Below are positions 1 to 11,798 of a DNA stretch of 43,181 bases, one piece after another. The translations under genes and the position numbers were made by a program. The DNA is from Periconia sp. R9002 (taxonomy: Eukaryota > Ascomycota > Dothideomycetes > Pleosporales > Periconiaceae), in contig JAMAHW010000151.1 in NCBI GenBank assembly GCA_023627715.1, forward strand, positions 1 to 43,181, read 5' to 3'. A model generated the notes under the pieces. The model did no database searches, was not told the DNA's origin, and was given only the letters and a program-made list of their open reading frames with translations. Position 1 is the first letter of the stretch, and the number at the start of each line of letters is the position of its first letter.

Positions 1-1289
1 GCTGTGTAGCAGTGGGTTTTTCCGTTTTGGTTTTTGCGGCCCCTAGAAGCCCTCTCGGAACTTCGTTCCTCAAGGCATATGTAGCACTGTTGTTTGGTGG
101 CCCTACTCCTCCTTCTCCTCTACCACCACCACCTCAGCTTCCACATCTAATAACGCACTCTGTGAAGTTTCCTAGGCTTTCTTAGACGGACGACGACAAC
201 GAGCTGGCCTTAATTTACTAGTATTTACAGTACTAACCTGAGCGGAGGGGGGGTGTACGGTGTCGCTGACACCCTTACGATTCGGCGTTGTTGTTTAGGC
301 ATGATCAAAATCAGATAGATTATGGATAAAATAGACCCTACAAAAACGCGCGGAGCATTGATTTGTATAGTAAAAAGGCGTATAAACAATGCTTATTGGG
401 TTTGACGATAGTTTCACTACTAATCGACTGATATCCAATTGATTCCACCGGAGAAAGCCAACTCACACTACGCTATTCACTTACAAACCTTATACGTAGA
501 CACGTTTACTAGTAAAATACACGTATTGCTGTCTCAGAGATTACTCAGTAAGTGAAATCAATGGTTTGTTACTGCTTTTAGCCTATTGTGGCAATATATC
601 CGCGTATTTCAACACCCAGGGGGGACATGTTATTCTGGTAAGCACCGATAATACAGTCGCATAAGGATGTTAGAGTCAACTTCTGCATTGGAGAGAGCGT
701 CTCTACCCTTACATTTCAGGCGTCGAGCTCTAGGGTCTCAGAACCCATTTTTTAGCCGCAGAAACAACTGCAAATTCATGGCCCCGAAACCCGCGTTATC
801 ACGCGAGATAATCTCGATGGTTTATCCACGTGCCTCGGCACTATCGGCCAGCCAATTCACGGAAGTTATTCAAGCATCAACATTAGAGGATTCTTACTCA
901 ACGGACAAGTGTTGCGCGCGAATGACAGTTGAGCTTTTCCTTCCATCGCCCTTCTCGAGTTTCTTTATTTTACTTTAAAGTCAGAACCTATTTTTCGCTT
1001 CTTCCTAATGAATTGCACGCATTGTGCTATTACATTTTCTTGCTGCCATACCTACGGAGAAATGTCGTCCCTTAATCTTCAACTGATAGGCGCTGGGGGA
1101 GCAGATGCAGCCAAAGTCCGGTTCGTTCGACTGATACGAATCAAATGTTGAATTCAAACCTACATGTTCATTTACGAGGTTTGCAAACTTGACATAGTAT
1201 CACCTCCCTATGCAGGGCCCACTAACATTATCTAGTACGTATACTTGGATACGATTCTTGTCTTGAAGCTTTTGCTTCCCACTTTCGCA
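1..1289. other. non-coding stretch with one copy of the dispersed motif
   Basis: I see no convincing gene here. The only long open frame (667-978, +) resembles no family I know and has no splice or promoter context. Positions 61-76 hold a plus-strand copy of the dispersed core motif CTTCGTTCCTCAAGGC, described separately. Confidence 0.5.
61..76 (+). repeat. dispersed motif, copy 1
   Basis: Exact copy of the 16-nt core CTTCGTTCCTCAAGGC. With copy 2 it shares two further upstream bases (AA). About 20 nt upstream is a diverged AGAAGCCCTCTCG that resembles the flank of copies 3-5. A 16-mer is not expected even once by chance in 43 kb of two-stranded sequence, so five copies mark a real repeat family. 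Confidence 0.75.
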
Positions 1290-1740
1290 TAGAAAACAAT
1301 ACCAAAACTCTCGCCATCAGCCATACCTCGCTTGAAGGGACGGGATGGACCACCAGGAAAACAATCGAAGAAATCGAAACAGGCTCGAGTCTCTCGGGCT
1401 TGTCTAAGCTGCAGGAGCGGAATCGACATGCAAGACCTGCACGGAGAGCAGAACTTCTTGTGTATATGCACCGGGCCGCAAGGATCGGCTGAAAACGTTG
1501 GTATCGCGACCCTTCGCGGCGGAACGTAAACTGATTGTGTTCAGGACAACGAATGCCAACAAACAGATGCTGGAATTGCTTGAATCACTTCGTAACGCTG
1601 TAGGCGATGCAGAAAGATTTAGAATAGAGCAAGCGCTTGCTGATGTTAAGGAAGACGTCGCAAATACCGCCTCCACCATTCGCCAAGGCTCAGATAAGCG
1701 TGTTGGCGATGAAGCTGACCATTCCAGGATAGGTAGATAG
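1290..1740 (+). pseudogene. Zn2Cys6 (zinc cluster) transcription factor, N-terminal fragment, broken
   Basis: Two reading frames together encode the start of a fungal zinc-cluster regulator. Frame one (about 1293-1438) reads AIPRLK, then a basic stretch, then RACLSCRS, with the first CxxC at 1411-1422. Frame two (about 1432-1740) reads CKTCTESRTSC, then VYAPGRKDRLK and a helical linker. The cluster should be CxxC-x6-C-x5-12-C-x2-C-x6-C. Here only 16 nt separate the second cysteine codon from the CKTC codons, against 36 nt in the related gene at 9.2 kb. About 20 nt, including the third cysteine, are therefore missing and the frame is shifted. No in-frame ATG lies upstream and the middle regulatory domain is absent. 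This is a relic, homologous to the gene at 8374-9421. Confidence 0.7.
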
Positions 1741-2465
1741 ATATACTTGAAGTATCAAGTGAGCTCGTGTAAAAAAACAGATGTACACGAGGCAGTATTA
1801 TCGTTCGTGAAGTCCAGATGGAATAGCGGAAGCTCAAGCGTAATATGACTGGGGTGGCTCTTTTATCGGTAGCCGAGAGGAACAATTAAATACGCGTCCA
1901 CCGAAGTTGCATTACACATTGCCCAGCTTCGAATTCATGACTTGTATTGAGAGGAGTAATTTTCAGATTCTCAACCATAAAGAGATTTCCACTAAGATTT
2001 CATCTACCATTGGCAGGTCATAGGGTGCCGAGATCCCATCAGAGGGTTTGATATGCATGTAAGAGCGGAATTCTCCATATAGAACGTGCCCCCATAACTC
2101 GTTCGGTAAGATAGACCGAAGGCGACATAGCTATGTCGGCCAAGTTGGCCGCCGATTGAATAAATGATGTCTTAGCTGAGTCATGCCGATCGGACAACTC
2201 CGCCGTGGCGAATAGAATACCGTATAACCTAGCTACTGCTATGCCCTAATCGAAAACGGGTTCTACACATGCGAGGAAATTTCATCATGTTATTTATACA
2301 CACTAATTGCAGACAAGTAACGACACCGGAAACGAAAGATGACTCCTATATTTCATTTCAAATACGATTACTGTTGTCTGCATAGATGTTATGAGCGCTT
2401 CGCAAGCCAACAAAATAGTTTATCATTGATAAATTCCGGGCTATCGGTCTTTTGCTCTGTGAATC
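1741..2465. other. non-coding stretch
   Basis: Overlapping short frames occur, but none shows family similarity, splice sites or a promoter. I see nothing further. Confidence 0.4.
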
Positions 2466-2885
2466 CTATTCAATATCCACGATGAGAGTTGCGTCAGGTT
2501 CAGTCCAATCTTTTCCCTTGCCATCCGTCAACTTTTTGCACTCGGCAAACTTTCCCTTTACTCGATACTGTTCTACAAGCCAATCGCCCATACTCCAAAG
2601 AGTCTTGAGACAGGACCCATCTTGTACATCAATCCGTCCACAAGTATGGAAGCACTTGACCTTAATTTGATCGAGTGTGGGAACCACAAAGAGGGCGTTA
2701 AGGTGGAAATTCTGCGCGGCTTCTTCCCCAGTTTTCGAAATGAAGGTGCCCCCATTATTCTTCTCAAGCTGCAAAAGCCCAATACACTCGGTGGTCAGTG
2801 TGAATTTTCCATTCATCCGGTGGTGGTATGTTTCTGGATTGCTGCTTGAGCCAGCAGCAGTAGCTTCTATCTTTTCACCGGGCAT
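2466..2885 (-). CDS. hypothetical protein, about 139 aa
   Basis: An open minus-strand frame starts at ATG 2885 (MPGEKIEATAAG) and ends at TAG 2466-2468. The same frame is open back to a TTG at 2894, which I do not use. The protein looks soluble, has no signal peptide or membrane segment, is rich in Lys, Gly and Thr, and has four Cys. I do not recognise the family. A TTAAATATTTATG element lies on the minus strand about 180-200 nt upstream (around 3075) and could act as a TATA region. No intron is needed. It could still be a chance frame; the length and balanced composition favour a real gene. Confidence 0.45.
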   Translation of the reverse strand: MPGEKIEATAAGSSSNPETYHHRMNGKFTLTTECIGLLQLEKNNGGTFISKTGEEAAQNFHLNALFVVPTLDQIKVKCFHTCGRIDVQDGSCLKTLWSMGDWLVEQYRVKGKFAECKKLTDGKGKDWTEPDATLIVDIE

Positions 2886-3018
2886 GCTATTCAAACTCGT
2901 GAGCCTCCAAACTACTTACTCCAAGATTAGCAGCCTTACTTTATTGTCTTTTTTTCTCTGTCTTCACAGACCTAACAAATCAGAGATGACAGCTTGAAGC
3001 GCGAAGAAGGTGAGTGAG

Positions 3019-3058
3019 TGGGTGGATGTGGGTGGATGTGGGTGGATGTGGGTGGATG
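3019..3058. repeat. 10-bp minisatellite, four units
   Basis: Four perfect head-to-tail copies of TGGGTGGATG. They lie upstream of the minus-strand ORF ending at 2466, between it and its possible TATA region. Confidence 0.9.
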
Positions 3059-4112
3059 AAATTCTGGCATAAATATTTAAGGTGTTTCTTCGTTAACGTA
3101 GAGAACGAAAGATCAATCACGAAGATGTCCAGCTCTTCTTAAATTGCGTAGGATGAGCGGCCCCTGTTTCTTAGCACGTCATTATTGTAAAAGGTATTAG
3201 GCAATAGGTAGCTGGAACCGAATGTTTGTCGTCTAGGCACAACTTCCAGCAGACCTTCCGCCGCCAATCTCTCAGCGTTACTACGATATATAGAGGCTGT
3301 ATGCTGAATTGCAGTGTGTATCTACCGTCGATGTTTGCAAATGTCAAAATACAGAATCTCTTTTACAGCACAGAGGTCACTTCCAGACACTAGGCGCCAG
3401 CTTTGGCTACTGCCAGAAATAAGCCAGTTAGAGCGAAAGGCATGATTGATTGATTGATTCCCCAGAACCCACCCGTCTTCCTCTAACCACTATCTAAATA
3501 TACTGCCAGACCTATCTAGATACTGGTTCTAATACTAATGTGCACCATCTTACAGGCTTCGTAGAGGCGATCTCGCCTCGTTTGTCGCGTCCGCATACCT
3601 ACAGTTCCCCCCAGCGCTCGGCTTCATCTAGGCATGTCAAAGCAAGTAACCGTTAGCGATGAAGTGTTGACAAGTTTACTCGGCACTAGCGGGATAGGAT
3701 ATAACGGAAAGCTCTTCTCCCCCACTCCACTAGCACTGTTTTGACTAGACCGGATAAATAGGAAAGGTTCCTATTAGCTAGTCATTTTTTTACATCTCAT
3801 GTGCATTTTTGGGCTGGCACCTTTTAAATAATAGCAGCGGTTTATTGCTCACTCTGCTGTCTTCCATTCTCCATTCCCACTCCGACGTGGCCTATCAACC
3901 GAATTATTCGTGATGCTTATACGGGCTAACAAGGTATTTTGTGAGCAATCATGCTTCATCATCACCGATCTTCGAGGGCATCGCCGCAAGCAATGTGGCG
4001 TGTTCGTGGGGGCTATAACATTACAGCTGCAGAGCGAAAGGCTGGCCAGCTCATCGACGATTCTGCAAAATGAGCGTTCTAGGCTCCGTGTTGACATCTT
4101 GGCGTCTTTCGA

Positions 4113-4127
4113 GATCGAGCGATCGAT
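4113..4127. promoter_or_regulatory. candidate light-response / White Collar element upstream of frq
   Basis: The run GATCGAGCGATCGAT contains overlapping GATC/CGAT units about 355 nt upstream of the frq start codon. White Collar complex sites in Neurospora frq are paired GATN/CGAT-type half sites. The assignment rests on motif and position only; the motif is short and could be chance. Confidence 0.25.
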
Positions 4128-4480
4128 GGTATCGTTAATTCTCCCAACCGCACCGTTTCCGCGAAGCAAAACGCTACCACCATCTTCCTACCCATGGATC
4201 CACCTATGCGGCGCTGTATTCATCATTCAGTCTCCACCTTCGCCAACGCCTGCTAGCATCTCAATCTCATACATCCCACCGTCCGGCCCATCACTAAAAG
4301 AGCATGCACCCACTTACCTGTCTTCCCTCTGTACATCCGCCAGCCGAGTTTCCCAACTCGTTCACAAATTAGGATTCTTGTATACATTGCGCCACCGACG
4401 TTACTGACTTGTTCCTGCACGATTGAGATGCTGGGCATCCACAACTGACAAAATCTCACTGTGTAGTGAAGAACCTTGCC

Positions 4481-7340
4481 ATGGGAGATCCTCCAGGAAC
4501 CATCCCACCAGTCCAGCCCAACATACCCCGCCATCCTCGGCGCCCTCTCGCCCATAATTCAGTATCCCTCCGCCATAAGCCACCCGCCAGTGGGAAACCC
4601 CCGCAAGCCCCTACCTTCCATCAAACTCAGCCCACACCAACCTCTCCCAGCTCTCTCAATGTTGCCGCAAGCGACAGAATACATCCATCCTCGAGTCAGT
4701 CTCCCAAGATACAATCCAACAAACTCGGCTCGGAGGAAAGCAGTGATGCTGGCAAATGGTTTGAGAGTTCCAATAACCATGCGCTACAGAGCGACGCCTC
4801 TTTCATAGATGGTGAGTGGTCGTCTTGGTTCCACTTCGCAAGGTTTTTTGCCTAACCTGCCACATTAGATGATACGCCTTTCTTCCTGCGCAATTCCTCT
4901 TTCGGCGCCACCCCACCTGATGGCCAACATGGAGATCAGGTCCATACCGCGATGGGATATCGTCTCGAACTAGCCCATGGTGGCACGGACGGAAGCAGCA
5001 CAGAGGAATACAGGGGCATTGTGGATGATTTAACGGTCGCGAACAAAAAGCTGAAGCAGAAATTGAAGAAGTACGAGAAGCTTTACGATCATCACTTGCA
5101 AAACGAGAAGCTATTTGAGGTCCGCTTCTATGGATTGCCGGATCACAAGAAGAAGGAATTGGAAGATACGTTACGAAATTTTACAGCGGGTCTAAATGAT
5201 GCACCCAATAATCTCTTCAATCAACCTTTCTCGTCAAACCCGCTAGTGTTGGAGCAACAAAAACCCTCGTCGAATCCGTCCCCTTTCGCAGAATCCGGGT
5301 ACGTGTCAATGTCTCCCTCTGGCCAAAACTCTTCAGCCCCATCGAATCAAATACCAAACCGAGCCTATCCTGGGAAAACTGATCGCCGTCGGATGACGAA
5401 ATCGCAATGCAACCGACAGCAACAATCCATCCAGTCCTATCTGCGTGCTATACCTGTAGAACTGCTCCCGACAAGTCAAGTGCCCATGACGGATAAATCG
5501 AAAAAGAAGTTAGTTGTGCGCCGCCTTGAGCAAATATTCACGGGAAAGCGATCAGTGCCGGAAAATCATTCACAGCCTATGCAACAGGAGGAAGTTGCCC
5601 AATCCGCCGCAACCGCAGACCGCCAGACAAACGAAGCGACCAGCCAGCGGACCAGAACGGAGGGTCACCGTGAGGCTCGTATAATGCCTGTGCGAGCTGA
5701 TGATGAGGATAGCACTAGTGAAGCGAACATCGAGTCGCTGCAAATATTACGATCGTCTCTCCAGGTCAACGAACAAGACTTTGCGGGGTCTGGTTCTCCA
5801 GATCAGCGGCCAACACGGCCGTTGGATATTGATCCATTTCGTGCCCAAATCCCGTCAGAGAACATGGAGTACATTCGGCATCTTGGTTTTACGCTACCAG
5901 ACATGGAGGCCGGAGAATCAACACAGCTCGGACATGGATGGATCTATCTCAATTTGCTCATCAACATGGCACAGCTGCATACAATCAATGTTACTCCAGA
6001 TTTCGTCAAGACTGCGGTGACCGAATACAGCTCCAAATTCGAGCTATCGCACGATGGCAGGAAGATTCGATGGAAAGGCGGCTTAGATGAGACCGAAAAT
6101 AGCAGTGGTAACTCATCGGAACACCTCAGCGGATACTCGCCTTCCGAGGCTAACGGCACTAATACCGGCTTCAGCAATAACATTCAGGCAAGCAAAAGCG
6201 AGAGCAGAGGGTCCAACTTAGACCCTGAGCGCAGGCCAAGACGTTTAATCAAGGCTCAAAAACAGAAAGAGCACGAAAGGTTCACTTACATCCCGATCTT
6301 CTTCCACGAGGTTGTAGATAGAGAAGACCTCTACGGTGACGATGTAGGCTCATCAATCAATTCGATGTTTCAACGTCAACAACCTAGAGACTTTTCAGGT
6401 CCTGGGGGCTCGGCCATACGCAATTCGTCGTCGAGAAAGCGTCGTGACGATGGCCCAATGATTTTTTACAATAAAGCAAACTTTTTTACTGATCTGAGCG
6501 GCGATTTACGAGAACTTTCGGCGCGTCAAATCGAGTCCGTTGACCTTGCTATAACTCATGCTCTAGGGATTTCGCGCTCTCCAACGAATGCAATGCACCA
6601 CTACCGGACCGAACGGCGTCGTCCTTATGATAATACACCGATGGACATTGATACCAAGGATGGATCCCAGGCGTACTCCAGCGATGTAGATATCTATTTT
6701 TTCCCCGACCCATTGGACTTTGACAACGGGACTGAAAGCTCTGATACCGTAAACTTCGAAGCATCAGGTGTTGGAGGTGTACAGCCGGCAGATAACTTTT
6801 CTATCAAGGTCCGCCGGGCTTATGTTCACAATGCGGCTCACAGGGCCCATCGCAATCACCGGTTCTATCCACGAGAAGTCCGTAAAGCTCTAGATGATCG
6901 CACCGACGCGGCGAGCAAAGCGTCCTCAGTGAAGTATCAACTGCCGATGCTGAAAGAAAAAATCCTATCAGTAGTCCGCAAGTCGTTGCCAAGCTCGTCG
7001 CTCCCACCAGCTTCATTCCTGCCATTCGATTCAAACTCATCTGACGATGTAGATTTTGATTTTGATGTTGATGGTAAGGTTTCTTCCAGTCCGTCAACAA
7101 CGAGGTCATCTGTGGAGGGTCTAATTGGCGCCCGCGTGCCCCTACTATCACCTATATGTGTGGACAACCAAGAGAGGTCCGAGGAGTAGTTTTTCAGAAG
7201 AAGAAAGTTCCGACGAGGTGTCTATCGATTTGTTAGCCACCACGTATCAAATAGACCCGGTTACCGTTCGATCCTCTGAGCGCGAGTACGATGCCGCCGT
7301 TGCCGAACGTCTTGCTGAGTGTATCCCAGCAGACATCTAA
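4481..7340 (+). CDS. frq: FREQUENCY circadian clock protein
   Basis: FRQ is the negative element of the fungal clock; with FRH and casein kinase 1 it inhibits the White Collar complex. The model has three exons, 4481-4811, 4869-7073 and 7198-7340, giving 892 aa. Intron 1 (57 nt) has a CTAAC branch site; intron 2 is 124 nt. The ATG lies in GCCATGG context. FRQ landmarks in order are a coiled coil (about 157-190, EYRGIVDDLTVANKKLK), the EKLFEVRFYGLP block, KKKLVVRRLEQIFTGK (about 320), DQRPTRPLDIDP and IPSENMEYIRHLG (about 422-452), GWIYLNLLINMAQLH, RKIRWKGG (about 508), FFTDLSGD (about 645) and SGVGGVQPADNFSIKVRR (about 742). Serine-rich stretches follow RKIRWKGG, where Neurospora FRQ is phosphorylated. 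The frame meets TAA at 7338-7340, but FRQ-like C-terminal coding continues after it. The family call is very secure; the 3' end is not. Confidence 0.93.
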
Positions 7341-7576
7341 GCAGCTACTGCCGGAGAAGGTGAGTTGTCCCTGCACTTAATATGTATCATATAGGGAGTG
7401 GATTCAACAGTCCAGAAGATGGCGATGGAGCTGGGGAGCCCAGCACCACCCAGAGGAGCACCACTAGCAGGAGCATGCCTTCGCACACGCTAAATCTAAA
7501 GCGCGCCAGAGCACACGACTTCTCTAGTACGCCCTTGCAAGGAAGCAAAGGTCAAAAGAGTCAGCGGACCAAATAG
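7341..7576 (+). other. continuation of the frq C-terminal coding sequence after the in-frame TAA
   Basis: After TAA 7338-7340 the same frame reads AATAGEG across 7341-7359. A GTGAGT..TATAG segment (7360-7394, only 35 nt) follows, then SGFNSPEDGDGAGEPS and on to TAG at 7576. AATAGE..SGF matches the end of Neurospora FRQ (VATAGGAESGYSS), so this is homologous sequence. Alternatively, a 74-nt intron 7321-7394 (weak donor GTATCC) removes the TAA and keeps frame (LAE-W-SGFNSP). Either the tail is lost by a nonsense change or the intron is longer than it first appears. Confidence 0.6.
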
Positions 7577-8373
7577 ATCAAACATACACATGCGTACAGT
7601 CGCCAAAACTATCTCGTACGAACTGACACCCATTCGTACCGATATTAAGCAACAATTCCATGAGATCATGAAGGGAAGCTTAATATTGGTTACCAGGCAT
7701 TTAGGAAAGGTTGGTGTACATTGTTATTACATATATTTCGGGCATATTGGGCGCTGGCGAACTTTCTTCCTAGGATTTTATACCCCTCATCCCCTTTTTT
7801 CTTTTGACTTTGTTCACTAGCAACCCCACAGTCACGTATGTGCCTACCTCTCGCATTCGAATATCCGTCCTAAACCTCACGTTTTATTGTTCCTACCATA
7901 TACGACCACATGGCACTGTATAGAGCACGCAATCTGCAACGAGTGCACGGGAGGGATCCATCTATAGAGATACATGTGGCACATTTGTTAGAGTAGGTAT
8001 TGCGGCTTAAGGAATCCACCTGCTTCAGGACTTGGGGATCAACCGTATCTTATCTGATTTGCTAAGATGGGTAACTTTGCTAAATTGTCAATCACAGAGC
8101 AATATCTCGATCCTGATTGCCTTTTATGGCTCTTTACCTGCATTTCCCCACTTTCCATTTCTGATCACCTCGTTTCGAGGTTATAACAAATGTTTTTACG
8201 GTGATAACGGTTTCAGCTTTACCGAAGTATCTACCTATGTCCTGCTACACAACCTTTGATTAAGCAGCAGGTTCACAAGACGACTATCCTGCCACACCAA
8301 ACCCCGAGACATTTAGCCATTCAAGTGTTTGGGCTATGAGAATTATATGTTTGCAAGCCACACTTGAACTAAT
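7577..8373. other. intergenic stretch downstream of frq
   Basis: T-rich sequence with no supported gene; probably the frq 3' untranslated region followed by spacer. Open frames at 7590-7820 and 8032-8259 resemble nothing known. Confidence 0.4.
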
Positions 8374-9421
8374 CTACTCATCCATGAGATGGTCATTAAA
8401 GATCATGCCTGGCTGATCGAAACCTGTTACAAACGGATTGCCGAAGACTAGGGGCACCGATGAATTTGGATATAAGGTGAGATTAGGATCGGGGGGGTTC
8501 CCAAAGCATGGGACTTGTTGTGCTCGGAAAGCATTTAGGTTTTGCATTCTCGTTATGTCCAACTCTGTCGTTGGATAGTGAGCCGGCAAAGAGAAACAGG
8601 GGCTTGAGCCGGCGGGCGGAAGATTGATATTGGAAGCGGTGGCAACAGCCATGGACGATGTTGTAGGGCAAGATCGACCGCACTTCGTCTGTGGGACCGA
8701 TGAGTCAGCTGCTTCCGACTGCGTCATGTATGTGTCGTTCGGAGTTCTTGATTTTTGGACTGCGCAGTAGATCCTCATTTACGATGTTGACGGCATCGTC
8801 GTCGAATGATTCAGGAACGTCACGCTCTGTTGGACTGTGTGCTCGACTGCCTTCGTGAGGTAGCGAATGTTTTCTTGATCGGTTTCTAGCCGCGCCTAAT
8901 GTCCCTGCCTTGCCCTCTGTAGCCGAAAAAGGTATGTCGTCACCCTCTCGAGGCTTTCGCACGTCAGCGTCGGTTATGTGACTAGGCGCAATGTCATACA
9001 CTATTGAGATGCTCATCTATCATCTTTTTACCTACATCGTCAACATGCGTGGACAAATTCTTCAATAAGTTGATGAGATCGTTGTTCTTTTCAATGGCTC
9101 TGGCAATCCCAGTGAGCTAGTGTTGATCACGGGTGAGACAGAAAACAGACTCATTCAATCGGTCCCTTCGGCCCCTGGTATATATACATGTCGCATCCTG
9201 CTCAACACAGTTTCGGCAACGTGATTTGCCAGTACATCTAACTTTGCGCGTGCGACACTGAATAGAAGACACAATCTTAGCGGAGTCTATGGACGATGGC
9301 AAATACTCACGTTGGTACATGCGCGCCGGGCACGCGATTGGTGCTGCCCTTTGCGGAGAAATGTACCATCCTGTTTCAGCCTAGGAATGGCCAGTTTCAA
9401 AACTGAGGATGGGTTCTCCAT
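8374..9421 (-). pseudogene. Zn2Cys6 transcription factor, zinc cluster intact but downstream frame broken
   Basis: The start is ATG 9421-9419 (MENPSSVLKLAIPRLKQDG). Exon 1 is 9311-9421; a 53-nt intron (9258-9310, GTGAGT..TTCAG) falls inside the zinc cluster. Splicing yields RACTNCRTRKVRC, then CRNC and ATC: all six cysteines of a Zn2Cys6 finger, followed by RGRRDRLNE. The frame then meets TAG at 9117-9119, although coding-like sequence continues through it (IEKNNDLINLLKNL). It resumes in another frame at about 9010 (VYDIAPSHITDAD to VNIVNEDLLRSP, 8705-9010). A third frame (8374-8778) encodes a Pro/Ser-rich tail. The central fungal_trans region is missing. The AIPRLK..DG leader, finger and helical linker match the relic at 1290-1740. 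It may be a decayed gene or a short regulator with unresolved introns. Confidence 0.6.
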
Positions 9422-10093
9422 ATGAATGTAGGTAGTTTTTTGCTGTTGTCTTTTAACGAGTGCTTGAAACGAGTTTAAGGATCGCGGCTCTGGCTAGCCT
9501 ACCTGATCCGGCCATGTGGGGCTCCGTTCCACAAGCTGAACCTAGTTCGCTTTGGACCGCTAAATTTAATACTGATCGCTCTAATAGAGTTTACAAAAAG
9601 TCTAAATTGGCCAGATCAAGCGCCGCGAGGGCCCGCAATCCAATGTTCCACCGCTGCCTTCATCTTGTCGGGTATGAAGCTAAGGCACAAGCAGAATAGG
9701 CCAAGCTTTGTGAGCGTGCTGGTACGCGGATGTTCTATGACGATTAGAGTGCGTTGCCACCGAGTGTTGGAGGGAGGTCCATATGCAGTCCGTACTGTAT
9801 CCGACATCTTGGCGGAATGCGGGACGGGCCATTCGTCCCAACTGTACGCGTGACCGCGGAATACCACCACATGACGGAGGGCTCAACTGTCCTGCTACCT
9901 GCTTGGGAGAGCAGTAGCCACAGGGTGCTGAGGGGTTTTAGTCAGGTCAACACTTCATGCTAAACTCGCAGCTGCGATGGATGCTCAGCAACTGGTCCCT
10001 ACTGCTTTTGATTTTTCCAATCTGTTAAAAGAGATATTTTTTAAGCTGATGATGCACAATACAGTGCAAGCCACGTTATAGAGCAAAGCAGAA
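9422..10093. other. intergenic stretch
   Basis: Several overlapping short frames on both strands, none with recognisable similarity. No gene supported. Confidence 0.4.
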
Positions 10094-10339
10094 TTATACA
10101 TCAGGGATTGCAGTCATTTGAAAGAGAAAAGAATGACCTTCCAGTGGGAAACCAACATAAGACGCGCATTGAATGTCTTTATTTTGATTTGGCATGAGCC
10201 TAGTACAGTTTACCCATCCGGCATAGTTGAACGCAGCTATTCGTCCACCTGATACGTACGTGCCATAGCTCCCGCATTTAGCTCCCGCAGAGGAACCCGC
10301 CCCAGATCGCCGTACATCTGTTTTACCAGTTTCACTCAT
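10094..10339 (-). CDS. hypothetical small protein, 81 aa
   Basis: The ATG-started minus-strand frame begins MSETGKTDVRRSGAGSS and is rich in Gly, Ser and Tyr, with three Cys. There is no signal peptide. A TTTTATGATT element about 30 nt upstream (near 10367) resembles a TATA box. I do not recognise a family. Additional exons are possible, and it may be a spurious frame. Confidence 0.3.
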   Translation of the reverse strand: MSETGKTDVRRSGAGSSAGAKCGSYGTYVSGGRIAAFNYAGWVNCTRLMPNQNKDIQCASYVGFPLEGHSFLFQMTAIPDV

Positions 10340-11798
10340 TTTCGAATATTCAGCTTTCCAAAATCATAAAAGACACGCGCTGTTCGATCCACTTTTTACC
10401 TCGTCACTAATAATGTACAACCGGATGTTGATAGTGCAAAGGCTGCGCCGGAAGATTGAAAAAAGAGTTGTTTTATGCAACATTTGGTGGTTCCAGAGAA
10501 ATGGGGGAGAGGGAACCTGGATGGATGTTTAAGTAGTGACCAAATTGCTGGATGATTTTTTGGTCACAAGCTTGTTGAGTTGGCAATTCTGGCTTTGAAG
10601 ATTAGGCTGGTGCGCTGGAGAGGCAGGACTTCAATAAGGCCCATAATGATGGTCAGAAAAATTTAGTAATTTATTAAAGTACAACAATATTATGATTAAG
10701 ATCTGCCGCGGCTTCAATGCTCAGTTTCACTGTGGCTGAGCGCACTCCTCTGTAGATGTGCTTGCAAGGATTGTATTCCTTATGCTTGCAAACACTGCAT
10801 GGTTCTTGAGCAGATGAGCAGGCTGATGTCGGTGGATTCAGTGAGGGAATGCACTTGCTACGTATACGAAAAAGCAATGCTCTTCGCGCAAGTGCGGAAG
10901 GCAATAGCAGTGTACCGTGCGTGGTTGCCACTCACCGCAACTGGTGTGTAACACGAAAGAAGTGCTTCAAAAAAAATGAACGAAAACATTGATCACAAGT
11001 TTTGTTCTGCTTTGATAAGAAATGAAACCAACCAGCCCATATGTATGTATAGATTTTTGAGAGGAATCCCCTGAGTGAAATACAGGCATGTAGTGATTCT
11101 ATAAGATTGAATAGAAGTGCAGAAGTAAAAGCGGAACCCCGTAACGGTGGTTTCCGTCGGCTTTGGGGATACCGTTTACGACATGTGGGTTCAGGGCTGT
11201 CGTGTCCTACTGACCGGACTTCTGCTGAGAGCCACCTCAGCCCGACGCAAACCAACGTGCTAACTGTAATTTGATTTTCGTAAGGGGTCTGGATCCCGGC
11301 GGAGGTGCCTTCATTCCGCTGTGATACCACGATTGCGGTTGAAGCGATATGATCTAGACCATTTGTGCGTTTGTGGCTTCTCACCGCGTTTTGCTGGGAT
11401 ATCTGGCGCATTGATCTGGCCTTGGATGCTATGTTCGTATCAATATATGGCATGTAAAGTACCAAACACTTCAACTGCAGAGAAAAAAAAAGTTTCTGAT
11501 CAGTTTACCCCACAGCTTAGACGAGCGGATTGATCATAGAAGTGGCGATGCAGCATGAGTGCTTCTGGCGCATTATTCACTTTCTCAGCTAGTTTCGTCC
11601 TTCCTTTTGCTTGACTGATGACAAGTTGTGCAAGGGCCAGTGAGGAGAACATAGCTCTAGACTTGCGGGGAAGCTGACAAGTAGGGTTTCACAACAGCTG
11701 TGTAAGGTTGTGGCGAATGGCTCTTTGGCATTTGCCGACAATGGAAGCGGACGCCACCGTGGGCCATGTCAGCCCTCTTGTGCGAGACTATTGGAAAG
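10340..11798. other. intergenic stretch without a supported gene
   Basis: Two minus-strand frames (10674-10931, 85 codons, with a CSVCKHKEYNPC stretch; 10932-11474, 180 codons) resemble no family and lack promoter or splice context. The longer has low-complexity hydrophobic runs typical of chance frames. Confidence 0.35.

Larger units (their letters stand above)
2886..4480. other. intergenic region and probable long frq leader
   Basis: The region holds the minisatellite at 3019-3058 and a short GATT repeat near 3445. A 165-codon plus frame (3910-4407) resembles nothing known and probably lies in the frq promoter or leader. Long leaders with upstream ORFs are known for Neurospora frq. No gene can be supported here. 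Confidence 0.4.

Noticed and set aside
3910..4407. 165-codon open frame upstream of frq
   Set aside because: No similarity, no splice or promoter support, and it occupies the likely frq promoter or leader.
10932..11474. 180-codon minus-strand frame
   Set aside because: Composition is typical of a chance frame; no family, start context or promoter.
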